Of a stretch of 64,000 nucleotides of DNA, positions 35,803 to 48,100 are shown in pieces; the first letter of the stretch is position 1; every line of letters begins with the position of its first letter. Source of the DNA: Perca fluviatilis. Lineage: Eukaryota > Chordata > Actinopteri > Perciformes > Percidae. The stretch spans positions 23,703,922 through 23,767,921 of the forward strand of contig NC_053133.1 in the NCBI RefSeq assembly GCF_010015445.1. The letters run 5' to 3'. A program made the translations under genes and the position numbers. The notes under the pieces are model-generated. The model did not search any database, had not been told where the DNA came from, and saw only the letters and a program-made list of their open reading frames with translations.

Positions 35803-36085
35803 TTGAGGAATAGTTTGCACCTCACTAAAAGATCTGTCCCCTCAACTGATATCTTTAAAACACGTCTTACCCTCCATTTTCTTTATCTTTCTGATAGTCA
35901 TCATCATGAAGACATGCCTGGTTATTTTTCATTAGTTCTTGATGCTTTTGTGTTTTACTGTAATACTGTTATCCATACTTTTTCATTCTAAAGCTTTTAT
36001 TTTTAGTGACTGATTTTCAGAATAGTTTTAATGTGTGTTTTAATCTTAATCTGTGAATGCTCTATAAATGAGTTAAAATGAATTG
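35803..36085 (+). mobile_element. Old L2-like LINE C-terminus and 3' UTR
   Basis: The frame RNSLHLTKRSVPSTDIFKTR then LTLHFLYL follows the spacing of the L2 C-terminus (WNSLPxxIRxxxxxxxFKxxLKTHLF) with many changes. It is followed about 200 bp later by GCTCTATAAATGAGTTAAAA, a decayed L2-like tail. Older than the copies at 28.5 and 33.6 kb. Confidence 0.5.
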
Positions 36086-37084
36086 TACAGGTGAGTATAG
36101 CACAATTCCCAATTAAATATATTAGCATGTGGAGATAGATGATTACACTGCTGCTAACAAAAGTTTCATTAGTAATTGATCTGTGACCTCAGAAAAGAAA
36201 GAAAGCTGTAGGTGGGGTCTCTTTAGAGATTTGTCTTACAATAAAATGACCCACTAATCACCATTAAAGAATGAACTGTCTGCACTTCTGATGCAGGTAA
36301 GTTGCGACTTAATTTCAATCAGGGTCTATAGAAACCAGCCATGAACATCAGCTCTGCTGTATCTCATGTGCAGGAACTCTTCCAGTGTCCCACATCTTTC
36401 ATTTCACCTCCTCTTACTTGTCACCATTGCTACTGATCTCATTTGCAGCCTAACTATAACAACAAAGAGGAAGTATTTACTGGATTCTTTATTTTTTATT
36501 ACTAAGCAAGTTATTTGTATTGAAAATCCAGTACATTACTCCCATCTGACATTGCGTGCATACCATGAAATTAGTTCTCGATGTTGATATAGATTTGACT
36601 TAAATGAGGAACTCAAACTTTGGTCTTATTTTGTTTCAATCATCAGTCTTTAAACTTACTAGCCTGTCATCACCGGACTAATTGAAATGTTTGTTAACCT
36701 GGAACCTCTGTTCATCTGGGCATTTTCAACTGTGCAGACCAAAATGCCTCTAGACACATGCAAGTTGGGCGGTGCTTGGTCTGTTTTAAAGCCGGGAAAA
36801 ATGGTAACGCAGTAAAACAGTACGCTACAGTGTGTTTCTGAAATCACATCAGGCGAGAAATATGCAAAACAGTAACACAATCTTGATTAATATTTGATCA
36901 GCACTGACTACTTTGACTGTTTGATCTCAGTTCCCTGAGCCCAGTAAGTTGTGCGGGACAAAGATTGCCAGTTACGATCAGTAACTGCATCGTCTGGATC
37001 AACAACCGTTCATTTACTGGATGCCCCTCGTCTATAAAACTCTTTTATTCAGGAAACAACAACACACTATACTATACGCTGAAA
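36086..37084. other. Unique sequence, nothing recognised
   Basis: No repeat termini or coding domain. Confidence 0.5.
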
Positions 37085-37245
37085 GTCACCGCCTTAAACC
37101 AGCCCACATAAATATGAACCGTTGGGATTGGTCTATCGAGGGCATGGTCGACTGGAAATCTATCTGAATATGAGGGGTCAGACGTATCTGCTAGAGCAAA
37201 TGAAACGAGCTCGGTAGATCCGTCTGGTTCCCAGGCTATACATTT
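37085..37245 (-). repeat. Fragment of the 30.8-kb DNA element family
   Basis: The reverse complement begins TAGCCTGGGAACCAGACGG and contains GATAGATTTCCAGTCGACCA and GGGCTGGTTTAAGGCGGTGA, collinear with 30797-30943 and 31149-31170. It lacks the piggyBac-like MITE, so it is its empty site. Confidence 0.65.
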
Positions 37246-39181
37246 ACAGTATCTCATCAAATTCAAATTTTGTGTTACAGTTTGCCATTTATTCTATCCC
37301 ATATGTACCAGATACTGTAAAGTATGTTAAAGAGATACAAGGTGGGGGTGTTAGTTACATATAGTGGATGATGGTTAGAGGTTAGGTATTGACTAAAGCT
37401 GCCGCTATATCTAGCGACTGCAGGAACTGCTAAACAGCTTAATTAATTAAGTCATGTACAAAGCTTTGATTTCTCAATTATGAGGTTATACACTGACAAC
37501 AATCTAAATAAACTAAGCAGTAGATGTAAATCTGAATTATTATGAAGTGTACTCAAAGACAACTTTATTTTATGATTACATAAAATAAAAGAATAGAAAT
37601 TGAAATTGGCATTGGATTCCTCTCCTTTTCGCTGTTCTGTTGGATTTCCAACACTGTTTTATGAGACGTATAATTATCTTGAACTTTGGTGGTCACCTAA
37701 TTGTTTTGGACCGTTGCCTACTGCTGTCTACACTTTTTAACTTTTTCTACATTTGAAAATGTATGTATGTAGTGAGTACTAAGGTTTTCTTTACCTACAT
37801 ACATGTGCAGCACAAAGAACTACATTCTCTAGGGAATGTCAAAGGATAATCTGGGATATGATAATGGAGGTGAACCGGGTATTCAAGGTGAAAGTACTAT
37901 AAGTTCCCGAACACATCATATAAACCATTGTTGAATTCAGTAAACATAATTGATATTCTATTGCAGAAGCAGTAACGCATAATGTGTAATATGTGCGATT
38001 GGTCTTTGCCATACAGTTCTCGTATGAGGCTTCTCAGCCATGCACATAACCACAGTGTATATTTTTCCCAACCAAGCATCTAACCTGTAGTGGCAGTCTA
38101 TACTTGAAATAGGAAATATTGATCCAGGCTTAACCTCCATGCATTCAAAGTGCTAACGGTGAGTAATTCAAAAGGCCTTGGGGAAGAAAAACCAAGCCTT
38201 TTAAAGGTTCTGACCCTTTAAGGCTGGATGTTTGACTGAGGAATGAAACATATTTTACCCGTAAGCATCACTTAATCATATCTGTCTCACTACATACAGT
38301 AAACAGTAAACATTTGGCTTTAGTGCTTGTAATTCAGTTTGTGTGCTTTTGTTACTGCATGATGGTTGTGCTCATGATGAATGGAAATCGGACTTGTTTT
38401 GCCACAGGATACTGCTTATACGTCTTTTTAGCATCATGAATCATTATTCACAATTTGCTGCATCATTGATTATTTCCCAGAAGGGATTATTTTAAACATG
38501 AACACCACGTAAACATCCCAAATTAAAACAAAAGGCAGCAGCTCTATGGGACTACTGTTGTTGCTCTGATAGTTATTAGATTTGTGTCTTTGTTTTCCTT
38601 CCTGCTAAGAATTACAATGCAGACTCAATATAGCGAATGGCTAGACGGTTACATATTATGCAACTGAATATGTGGTGCTTGTTTGACATCTTCTCTAAAG
38701 CACATTGTCATTCATTCTAATAGATGTATTAATTACTAGGCTATACATCCTGTTCCCTGCCAGCTAATGTGAATACAGTCACATATATGGTACATCTTGT
38801 GTTCATGTGCATGCACTGCTCGTGTAATATCTTATTATAAATGCATGTATCTTATGTCTGTAGCATTATATTCATTATGTTTCGTACACCCTCTCCCGGA
38901 ATCTACCATTCTACACCCAATATTTCTACTAAATCTGTAGGCTTTATACATGATCCTCTTTTTCTTTCTTTTTTTATGAATAATCAGTTCGTATGATGTA
39001 TTCTTTAGACTCCTCCCCACCGTGATTTAGAATTTTTGTGTGCGAAAGAGGGAATAAAACACTTGACTGTGGCAGTGATTATGCTGTTAAATGCATCCCA
39101 AGTTCAGCTTGTGTTTGGGGATATTAAATACAACAAAGCAACCGTTTTCTTACCTCCTACTGTTTCATATCTTGCAAATGC
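37246..39181. other. Unique sequence, nothing recognised
   Basis: A short imperfect hairpin (AAAAGGCCTTGG / CCAAGCCTTTT) lies near 38170-38202. No repeat family or coding domain. Confidence 0.5.
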
Positions 39182-39722
39182 ACTATTTGAATAAAAAAGC
39201 CCTTGTTGAAGGTAACACAGGGTGACCCAGTAGTTAGACTTTCCATAACTAAAAGGTCAAAGGCGCGGCAGCCAGTGTGTCTCCATCAACGGTGTTTGTC
39301 CTTGGGAGAGACACACAATAAAAATGCTAAATTAGATTGCTTGGATGAGGCTGCCATCTAAATGCTTGAACTGAACTAAGGGGGAGAATATTGAAATCTT
39401 AAAAAAAAAAAAAATTTCCTTTTCCTTCTAATCACAGGGCTTTATAGATTATTACTTTGCTGAACCCCAATGTGCTTACTGCTGCTCCGTGTACGTGCTT
39501 GTTGTTATCCGTAACAATGCAAGGATTAACAGTCATACTGTATCTGTAAACACCTGACCCAAAAGGTGTCATCACACCAAGCATGTCTGGAGTTGGATAT
39601 TTAAGGATGCTGTAAAAAAGTATTTTAATACGAACCATCAGTTAAATAATAATGTGAAAGGGGTCTCTTGTAGCCACAAACCCACATAATTATCACTCTG
39701 CATCTCCCTTTAGCATGACTGA
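39182..39722 (+). repeat. Local direct duplication, copy 1 (uninterrupted)
   Basis: This segment of about 541 bp, from CTATTTGAATAAAAAAGCCC to TAGCATGACTGA, recurs at 42670-43820. The first ~200 bp are nearly identical (AAGGCGCGGCAGCCAGTGTG, CCTTGGGAGAGACACACAAT). The head resembles a decayed tRNA-derived SINE (GTGACCCAGTAGTTAGACT, then a CAGCCAGTGTGTCTCCATCA core). Confidence 0.9.
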
Positions 39723-40102
39723 GCGTTTCAGCATCTTTCAGCTGAGTATTTTGATTTGAATGTCCACTGTTAAAACCCACTGTATGCTACCTGCCCAGCA
39801 CCACACAGTAGACAGGTCAAATTAAAGCTAGTGAACATTGTGGAGCATTTAGCAGAGCTACAGAGCCAGATATTGAAGAGGAGGTGGAGGAGGAGGAGAC
39901 CAAAAACAGAGCTAAAAGGAGAGTAACTATTGGATTTGTGTAGGGAATTTGGGAGTTACAGATTCAATTACTAGCAATTATCAAATATATTTCATCACTG
40001 CTAGGTTTCAACACTTGCATTCATCAGGTGGACAAACATATTAACTCCAAATGTATTCTGATTTTGCTCCATGTATGCTGGATGTGTAAATAAGCTACTG
40101 TT
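39723..40102. other. Unique sequence
   Basis: A purine-rich patch (GAGGAGGTGGAGGAGGAGGA, about 39880) and nothing else recognised. Confidence 0.5.
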
Positions 40103-40269
40103 GGGGCGCCCTGGTAGCACACCTGGTAGAGCGCGCACCCCATGTACCAAGGCCAATCCGACCTGCGGCCCTTTGCTGCATGTCATTCCCCCTCTCTCCC
40201 CCCCTTTTCTGTCTACAACTGTCCTATCAATTATAGGCTGAAATGCCCCAAAAATAATCTTTAAAAAAA
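40103..40269 (+). mobile_element. tRNA-derived SINE with internal deletion
   Basis: It starts GGGGCGCCCTGGTAGCACAC, keeps the A-box region (CCTGGTAGAGCGCGCACCCC), and then jumps to CCGACCTGCGGCCCTTTGCT, so the B-box segment present in the copy at 53188 is deleted. It ends AAAATAATCTTTAAAAAAA. The usual CTGCATGTCATTCCCCCTCT block is present. No clear duplication. Confidence 0.85.
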
Positions 40270-41617
40270 TACATGAGCCACTCTTAGCTAACACATTCAC
40301 CATATTAACTTTAAAGGTGAATATGTGTCAATTTTGTATTTAAACCTTATCCCTGCTACCTGCCAAGCAGCTAGAAACCTCAACGAATACAGGTTTAAGG
40401 TCAGAAATGTTTGTCACAATTATAATTTGTTTGCTTGGGCAAGTGAAAAACCGTAAGATTCAAAATTGATAGACTTGTTTAATAAATCACGATTTCTAAA
40501 AATGCAGGTCTCTGTCTAGTGAATTATAATGTTTATTATTTAAAAAATACTACAATGCAAGACTTATATGATGTCCATGTTTAGCTGTTTTTTCATATGT
40601 TCTGGAGTGAATGATAGAGACGGTTATTATATATGTACACGTTAAATACAGTGACGTAAATATAGGTACAATGGGATTTTGCATGATGCCATGTTCCTTA
40701 ACCTGTCCAATGATTGAGCTAGCCCTACTGAATTTAAATTAGGAAATTGAAATACAACAAATTCAACCTTTACACTATGATGGCATGGCTCAAAGAAAGC
40801 AAACCGTAGGCGTGATCATACCGTAGGATGCCGGGAACAAGCACATATGGATTGACTGTGTGCTTTTGTTACAAACGAACTTTAAGAAAATTAACAGATG
40901 CCATAATAGATGGGCTGTTTGCCCACAGCTTGAACTAAATCCCGACCCAACTGTAGACTAATCAATTATTTATTGATGAAGTGTTGTAAATTTGTATCTC
41001 ATCATGTCACCTTTTGGCACTGTTACAAAGGGGAGGAAGGTGCCAGAACAGCCAAAATTAAGCAGTGTCTCAACAACTATGACTTTCACTCCCATGGATA
41101 GTGCCAATCCCCTCTCAACTTGGCAAGCTTATTCTATTCATTGCCTCTGGTAAGATACTGCAAGCCAAGAAGAATAAACACAAAAATAGTATACTAGAGG
41201 CACTGCTGTATGAAAATCCTGGCTGACTTTGACAAACTGATTAGCGAGCAGACGGGTAAAACAAGATTAATGTGTGTAATTATCAACAACATGGCTTATC
41301 TCCCACGGATATTTTTTGTGAGTATAGGATGAACTTTTATTATGTCTTTGTCTAGTGTCAAACCATACAGTGTAGTTTAGTCTTGAAGCCTCGGGCTCCA
41401 AAGAAAGCACAGGAAACAAAATCATATGAATTGTTAATAAAAAATTATGTACCTGAAAAATCTGTTTCATAAAAGTATCTGGATCCAGGCCATTTACCTT
41501 ACTTCAAGTCAACAGGCTGTTTGGCTGCAGGAAGCTTAAATAAACTCTGTTTCTATCTAGTGTGACGAGCAAGGTCAAATGTTAACGTATCCAGTGAACT
41601 ATTTCTGCATATATGAG
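40270..41617. other. Unique sequence, nothing recognised
   Basis: No repeat termini or coding domain. Confidence 0.5.
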
Positions 41618-41950
41618 ATAGATTGCCATACCATTTTGGACATTCATGGTTCCCAGATGATGAATCATGATAACTTTGATGATCTTCTGACTTTTCTTCC
41701 ATGAGGTTGACATTTGTGGTATTAGACCATCTATAACTATTCAATGGGTTGAACTTTGATGCCGACATTAACGTAACCTGCAAGAAGGATTGTAATAACT
41801 TTGGTAATGCTTTAACGTTTGATGTAGCGTCAATTTAATTGTGTCCAATACTTTACATGCTAACGCTAAATCAACATGTTAAACATGTTTAGCAGGCAAT
41901 GCTTAAAACACCACTTTTACCTCCTCACAAAGCTGCTAACATGGTCAAAT
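41618..41950 (+). repeat. Decayed GTTAGCATG-type repeat
   Basis: TTGGACATTCATGGTTCCCA, AACTTTGATGATCTTCTGAC, TACATGCTAACGCTAAATCA and CACAAAGCTGCTAACATGG follow the order of the repeat at 24870-25265 with many changes. Confidence 0.5.
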
Positions 41951-42669
41951 CTGGCCTGTGATAGGGTGCCGGGTAGCCCGCTGACCATTCTTTAATTCAC
42001 AATGAAAATAAATTGATTCACACTGGGATTTTGGTTTGAATGTAAATCGAGGGCCACTGGGTATAAAAATCATCCAAATAGAACTTGCTTATAAAAACTA
42101 AAATGGCAAGGGGAACTTCCCAACGGACCCATACAGAGGTCTGGGCCACGAATGAAACACCCTGCGTACACCTGACCTGTGCGAGGCTGCTGAAATTGCC
42201 TGTTTGCCTGTTGGCAAAGATGAGTGAGGACAGCAAACCTCGAAAGGGTTGAAAACAGGCTTTTTAATGAAAAACTGGCAAATTAATTTGCTTTTCTTTT
42301 GTGTGTTAACTCTCCCTTGGCCTCTTGTCATTTTCCAAAGTGGCCCCCGGGTAAAGCAAGCTGAGTATTCCTGCTGTAGTATCAGGTTTTGTTTTGTATA
42401 TATTGTTTTGAGATATGGTTTCTTCCAAATAGTTTGTATTGTAACATAACTCTGATGTCTGCTCTGATCGGCTAAACAAAAATATGACTCAACAACTAAG
42501 TTATATCACAAATACTGCACCAATACAATAATTTATAGTCAGTTCGTACAAAACAATGGGAAGACCTTTTGTAAATCTACTGCTGTGTTTTGGGTGAACA
42601 GAATTTGTGACTGAGACATTTGTGTGTCTTGTGTAGTGATTGTAATTGAAATACAACCAATTCAGATCT
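41951..42669. other. Unassigned sequence
   Basis: GC-richer near 42100-42250. No termini or domain recognised. Confidence 0.45.
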
Positions 42670-43820
42670 ACTATTTGAAAAAAAAAGCCCTTGTTGAAGG
42701 TAACACAGGGTGACCCAGTAGTTAGACTTTCCATAACTAAAAGGTCAAAGGCGCGGCAGCCAGTGTGTCTCCATCAACGGTGTTTGTCCTTGGGAGAGAC
42801 ACACAATAAAAATGCTAGATTAGATTGCTTGGATGAGGCTGCCATCTAAATGCTTGAATTGAAATAAGGGGGAGAATTACAAAATCTTACAAAAAAAAAT
42901 ATTTTCCTTTTTGATCTGATCACAGGGCTATATAGATTATTACTTTGCTGAATCCCAATGTGCTTACTGCTGCTCCGTGTACGTGCTTATTGTTATCCGT
43001 CACAATGCAAGGATTTAACATCGTGTTTAACAGCCATGTATGTAAACACCCGACCCTAAAGGTGTCATCACACCAAGCATGTCTGGAGTTGGATATTTAA
43101 GGGTGCTTTAAAGGAACAAGCCGACTTATTGGGAATTTAGCTTATTCAAGGTAACCCCCAGAGTTAGACAAGTTGATACATACCCTTCTCATCTCCGTGC
43201 GTGCTGTAAAGCTGTCTGACGGCCCCAGCGGTATCAGCCCATCACAGAACAGGCAGGTGAATGGTTCCAGTAATCCTACTGCTCTGAATAAGTGACAAAA
43301 TAACGCCAACATGTTCCTATATTCTCAGGCGGAAGAATATAGTACTTGGGCAGAGTGATTTGCTCGCAGCAAGCCTGTCTGAGAATATAGTTCCCGGTTT
43401 GTTTACGGATAGAAGATGGCTGTGTCTCATGTTACGTTGTTTTTTGTACACGCTGTGACTCTACAAATCACACCATGTAAATAGGAACATGTTGGCGTTA
43501 TTTTGTCACTGTTGTCACAATTCGGAGCAGTAGGCTAGTTGGAACCAGTTACCTGCAGGATCTGTGCTGGGCTAAGCTAATGCTGGTCAGACAGCGTTAC
43601 AGCACGCACGGAGATGAGAAGGGTATGTATCGACTTGTCTTACTCTGGGGGTTACGGTGAATAAGCTAAATTCCCAATAAGTCGGCTTGTTCCTTTTAAA
43701 AAAAAAAAAAAAAAAAAAAAAGTATATCTTTATGAACAATAAGTTAAATGTGAAAGGGGTCTCTTGTAGCCACAAACCCACAGACAATTATCACTCTGCA
43801 TCTCCCTTTAGCATGACTGA
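42670..43820 (+). repeat. Local direct duplication, copy 2 (interrupted by a fold-back element)
   Basis: It aligns to 39182-39722 across its whole length once the fold-back element (43112-43695) is removed. The A6 tract at 39614-39619 corresponds to A24 here (43698-43721). Same orientation, 3.5 kb downstream. Confidence 0.9.
43112..43695. mobile_element. Fold-back TTAA-target element, 584 bp
   Basis: Ends AGGAACAAGCCGACTTATTG and its complement start long inverted arms of about 215 bp (roughly 43112-43325 and 43480-43695), including CTTCTCATCTCCGTGCGTGC and AATAACGCCAACATGTTCCT in each arm. TTAA lies at 43108-43111 and 43696-43699. The empty paralogue reads GCTGTAAAAAAG. No coding capacity. 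Confidence 0.88.
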
Positions 43821-45163
43821 TTTTACTGGTGTTTAATTTGAAAAGAAAGTTAGTTATACATCAGGTTAGGCACCATGGTGGCTCATGGTGATAGTCATAA
43901 CTCCTGCTGTCTGACTTCCTCCTGCTGAGCCTTTCAGCCCAAAACAGGAGCAGCTTGGGTGGACAACCTGGGAACAGCTTGGGTGGACAACCTGGGACCA
44001 GACAGCTGTCAAGCTTCCGCCCCCCACGGGACCTAGGTGTTATTAATGTAATATAACACATACAGCATCGGGGGCGGGGGGGGTTACCTTTGAACATTTC
44101 CTGGTAAACTGCCTCTGTATTTCAGCCACACTAAAGACTCACAGACGTACAGTGAAATGATCAGTGAAACTACAGCATTTCAATTTTGGACGTTGTTTGT
44201 GTATCCCCTCTCTAGAGGTGGCTGGAAGAAATGAATGATTGATAGTACGGTATAGTCAGGTTCAATGTCTTTCAACATTTTCCCCGAAACACTACCTTCT
44301 ATCCTGCCTTATGCAATGACCCTACTGACTCAGTGTTTGATAAGTATATCTATATTTATTCATTCATTTATTTATTTTTGCCTCTTAGAAATACAGCGTG
44401 GCTATTTCTTCACTGTCTCATTTGTCAGAATACTACCTAGTTCTTCCTTTTATCACTGAGGAAGTGACAGCATTTTTTGGCAGTGTGATGCAGATGGTAC
44501 TTCTCATTTTAGCTCACAGTCTGTTGTAGGACATAAATAAGGCTTTGGTGTCACAACTACCATTTATATTTGGTAGGATGACAATTATTTGTTTACACTA
44601 TTTAACACCCTATTAAGTAATAATTTCATAATTTTACCAGACACTAATCCTTTCCCCATAACAGTTGATTTAATTAGCATAATGTAATGACATTTCAGAA
44701 AATATGAAATGGCACAAACAAGTCATGCTTGTGTGTCCTTTTGCTAAAGAAATCTCATGGATACATATTTACACTACACAGCGTGAATACGAAAATCCAA
44801 TTGATTGATTGATTGAAGAATACTATATGTGTTGCCAAAATACAATATAAGTATTTACCCCATAGAGAGCAGTGTATGAGCAATGTTTCAGTTTACTTTC
44901 AGGCATTTCAGTGATAGGAAATGGCAGAAAAAGACCAAAATCAACAATGAGTAAAATGTGAAAGAAAAGTGCTACTGTTTTATTGTACGCTGCTTTTAGG
45001 TGAATGACATGGATTCCAAACACCTGCTATTTAATTAAAGATCAACATCAGCAATACTACTCAATGCTGTGAGGTTTTAATCTCTCCGTGGTGGGCTTGG
45101 AATGCTTTCCAAAGAGTGGTTAAAGTCGGGGGGGTTGTCCGTACACATCACCTCACTTCTGTG
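43821..45163. other. Unassigned sequence with a small tandem repeat
   Basis: A 24-bp unit CAGCTTGGGTGGACAACCTG + GGAA occurs twice (43951-43974, 43975-43998). Otherwise nothing recognised. Confidence 0.5.
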
Positions 45164-45290
45164 GGAGCGGCAGAGTGGTGTGAGGCTGAGAGTCCAAGAG
45201 TTAACTAGCCGGCAACGGATCGATCCTGGGTCAAAGCAAAGGCAGCTAGTGTGTACAGAGGTCAACGGACAGCTATGTGCTCCTCCTTAA
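45164..45290 (+). repeat. Possible decayed tRNA-derived SINE
   Basis: GCGGCAGAGTGGTGTGAGGC followed by TGAGAGTCCAAGAGTTAACT, then GGATCGATCCTGGGTC (B-box-like) and AAAGGCAGCTAGTGTGTACA. The GGTCAAAG...GGCAGC.AGTGTGT part resembles the core in the 39.2-kb duplication. Borders and duplication are unclear. Confidence 0.35.
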
Positions 45291-46211
45291 CTTACTGATT
45301 TCTTCTTTAACCCTTTTGACTCAAAGACTTTTACCCATTCCACTGTACTCTGTGCTCTTCTAAAATCAATACAGCCTGCAGGTTGCTCAGTCAATATGTT
45401 GACTTAGCCTTTAATAGTTTGTTCTTTTTAAGGTGTATCATGATAGCTTTGCATAGTCTCTCTTGACCCTAACTAACCAACAATGTGTATCATACAGTAC
45501 ATATATTTATCATATCCGCGGTTCACTTTTATTCACTTTGTATTGGATAATGCTCAATGTTCTCTTTTATGTACAGTGATCTTGTGAAGGAGTTCATTGC
45601 ATGCAAATGGCTGTGGAGTCAGTGGACACTTCATTTGCACTGCATCACTCTGGGAGTTGACTCCTCATGGCTTTTTTTCGAGCTGCAGCTGTATTACAAC
45701 TGTAGCCCTAGAAACCAGATTATGCAAACGAGGAGCATTCTCCTGTGAGCCAAAGTTACATCCAAGTGCAAAATTAGCCAAGCGCTGAGAGACAAACAAG
45801 ATCATACAGAGTGAGTGAGAGCAAAGGAGGGAGAGCGGGTGAGGAGGCTATGTAGAAGCAAGCAAAATATACCCAGTTTTTTGACCATAATAATTTGGTA
45901 AGCACCGACTATCCCCCACTCTAAAATCACTGATTCAGATTTGATTAGGGAAGTGACTCAGCGGCAAAAACACATTTCCCTCCGAGACTGACTTGACTGA
46001 ATGAGTTCATCCAAGGGATTGCCTTCTCAGTCTGATGTGTTCTCATTGGATTTGACTGATACTGTGTAATGAGGCTGCCTATATTTCTGTCAACCCTTAA
46101 TATCTTCAACTGTTACTTGCCCAGCGGTTGCAGGTATTCTGTGGTTTTACTCTTGGTAGTTTTCTAAACAGCAATCTGCCCATACTTTGTTTCTGATGGG
46201 TTAGCACATCT
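45291..46211. other. Unique sequence, nothing recognised
   Basis: No repeat termini or coding domain before the start of the nested tower. Confidence 0.5.
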
Positions 46212-46302
46212 GTAAAGGATTAGTTTCTACATTTTGTGAAATATGCTTTATTGCCAGGAGTTAAATTAGAATAGGGATACCACTCTCTAGTATATATGTT
46301 AA

Positions 46303-46789
46303 AGTGCTCATAGTATGCTCATTTTCAGGTTCATAATTGTATTTTGAGGTTGTGCCAGAATAGGTTTATGTGGTTTAATTTTCAGAAAACACCATATATA
46401 TATATAATTACTTTTCACCCTGTGTGTTAAGCTTTCTGTTTTAGCTACAGAGTGAGGCATCGCACTTCTGTTCCATCTTTGTTGGGAGTCGCACATGCGC
46501 AGTAAGTACTGCTAGCTAGTCAGTTGCAGAGTATGAGGGCGTACCACACTAGCAGCTAGGCGAGCATTATGACGTGTGTTACAAAGTGACACACGTTCGT
46601 CACGGAAGTAAAGGCTGGACTACAATAGAGCTGTTTGGAGCAGTTTGTGAACAGTGTTTTCTGTTGGAGATGTAAGTCCCTTTGGGGTGGACTTTGGGCT
46701 TTTTCACTTTGTAAACCTATAATGTGCACAAAAAGATATCTAACACAATAAAAGAAAGGGGAAAAGCCAAAAGGCATAATATGAGCACT
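46303..46789. mobile_element. TTAA-target MITE (AGTGCTCATATTATG ends), 487 bp
   Basis: Ends AGTGCTCATAGTATGCTCAT and GCATAATATGAGCACT, bounded by TTAA (46299-46302, 46790-46793). The body (CTACAGAGTGAGGCATCGCA, TTGTTGGGAGTCGCACATGC) equals that at 52746-53456, which additionally carries a SINE. It inserted at a TTAA inside the outer MITE. Confidence 0.9.
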
Positions 46790-46793
46790 TTAA

Positions 46794-47698
46794 AGTGATG
46801 GTTCGGAGTAATTTCACCCTAGGGTCCTTTGCACCCTGCCCTTGAGCCAAACAACCCCCCCCACAAGCTTTTTTCACCTGGGTCGAACATTGGGAGAGTT
46901 AGCGTGATCAGCTGAATAGCTTAGCGCAGGGGCTAATGGATCCGTGTTTGTATCTCGTAAATAACTCCACTAATAATGCCCGAAATGATACCAAACTTCT
47001 ACACTAGTACAAATAGGTTATGCACTCATAAAACGATGGATTGGAAAGTTTTTAAGCACACCAGAAGTTTATGTAAATAACACTTGCCTGTTGGCTTCTC
47101 GTATCTGCTGCTACCGGCACTAAGACGAGTGCTTAGGGACGTCTACAAATTACAACACCGAAAAGCGATACAACAAAAATATTTATAAATTTAAAAAAAA
47201 AATTTAAAGTAAGTGCTGTAGTATAACTAGCAGGAGACAAGTTATAATTGAGGTAAGTTTGGAGACATTACCTTATTTAATCATTAAATTAATAAATATT
47301 TTTGTTGTATCTCTTTTCAGTGTTGTAATTTGTAGATGTCCCTAAGCACTCTTACTGCCCGGTAGCAGTAGCAGCAGCAGCAGCAGCAGAGAGCAGAAGC
47401 CATCAGGCAAGTGTTATTTACATAAACTTCTGGTGTACTTACAAACTTTCCAATCCATCATTTTATGAGTGCATAACCTATTTGTACTAGTGTAGAAGTT
47501 TGGTATCATTTCGGGCATTATTAGTGGGGTCATTAACGAGATACAAGCGTGGATCCATTAGCCCCTGCGCTAAGCTATTCAGCCGATAAAGCTAACTCTC
47601 CCAATGTTCGACCCAGGTGAAAAAAGCTTCTGGGGGGTTGTTTGGCTCGAGGTCAGGGTGCAAAGGTCCCTATGGTGAAATTACTCTGAACCATCACT
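46794..47698. mobile_element. Fold-back TTAA-target element, 905 bp
   Basis: Arms of about 400 bp in inverted orientation (46794 to ~47195 and ~47290 to 47698) start AGTGATGGTTCGGAGTAATT and end AATTACTCTGAACCATCACT. TTAA lies on both sides (46790-46793, 47699-47702). The left TTAA is also the right TTAA of the preceding MITE. Each arm carries AATAGCTTAGCGCAGGGGCT; the right arm has an expanded (GCA)n run near 47362-47390. Such a palindrome could form a large cruciform or RNA hairpin. Confidence 0.9.
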
Positions 47699-48100
47699 TT
47701 AAGTATGAAGCTACACCCAGGAGCAGGTTAGCTTAATTTGAAGTATTTGTTGGAAGCAAGGGGAAACAGCTAGCCTGGCTCTGTCAAAAGCAAACAAAAT
47801 GTGTTTATCAGCATTCCTATTACAACACCTATTAATATATTATTAAGGCTGTACCAAAAAATGCCTTACTAAGTCTTGTTGTCATTGCAAGGTTACCAGG
47901 GAACCATCCTAGACTCCCAGAAGTCACTGCATCCGGACAATAAATGGTCTTGGACATAACCCCCCGTAATACCACAACCTTTTTTAAAGATTATTTTTTG
48001 GGTCTTTTTTTTCCTGGCATTTGATTTGACAGGTAAGGTGGGAGAGAGAGAGTGGACGGTAAGGACTCAGCCTTTGTTCATTGGGTACGCACTCAACCTG

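Noticed and set aside
38170..38202. Possible hairpin RNA (AAAAGGCCTTGG / CCAAGCCTTTT)
   Set aside because: Short, imperfect and isolated; nothing links it to a microRNA or terminator.
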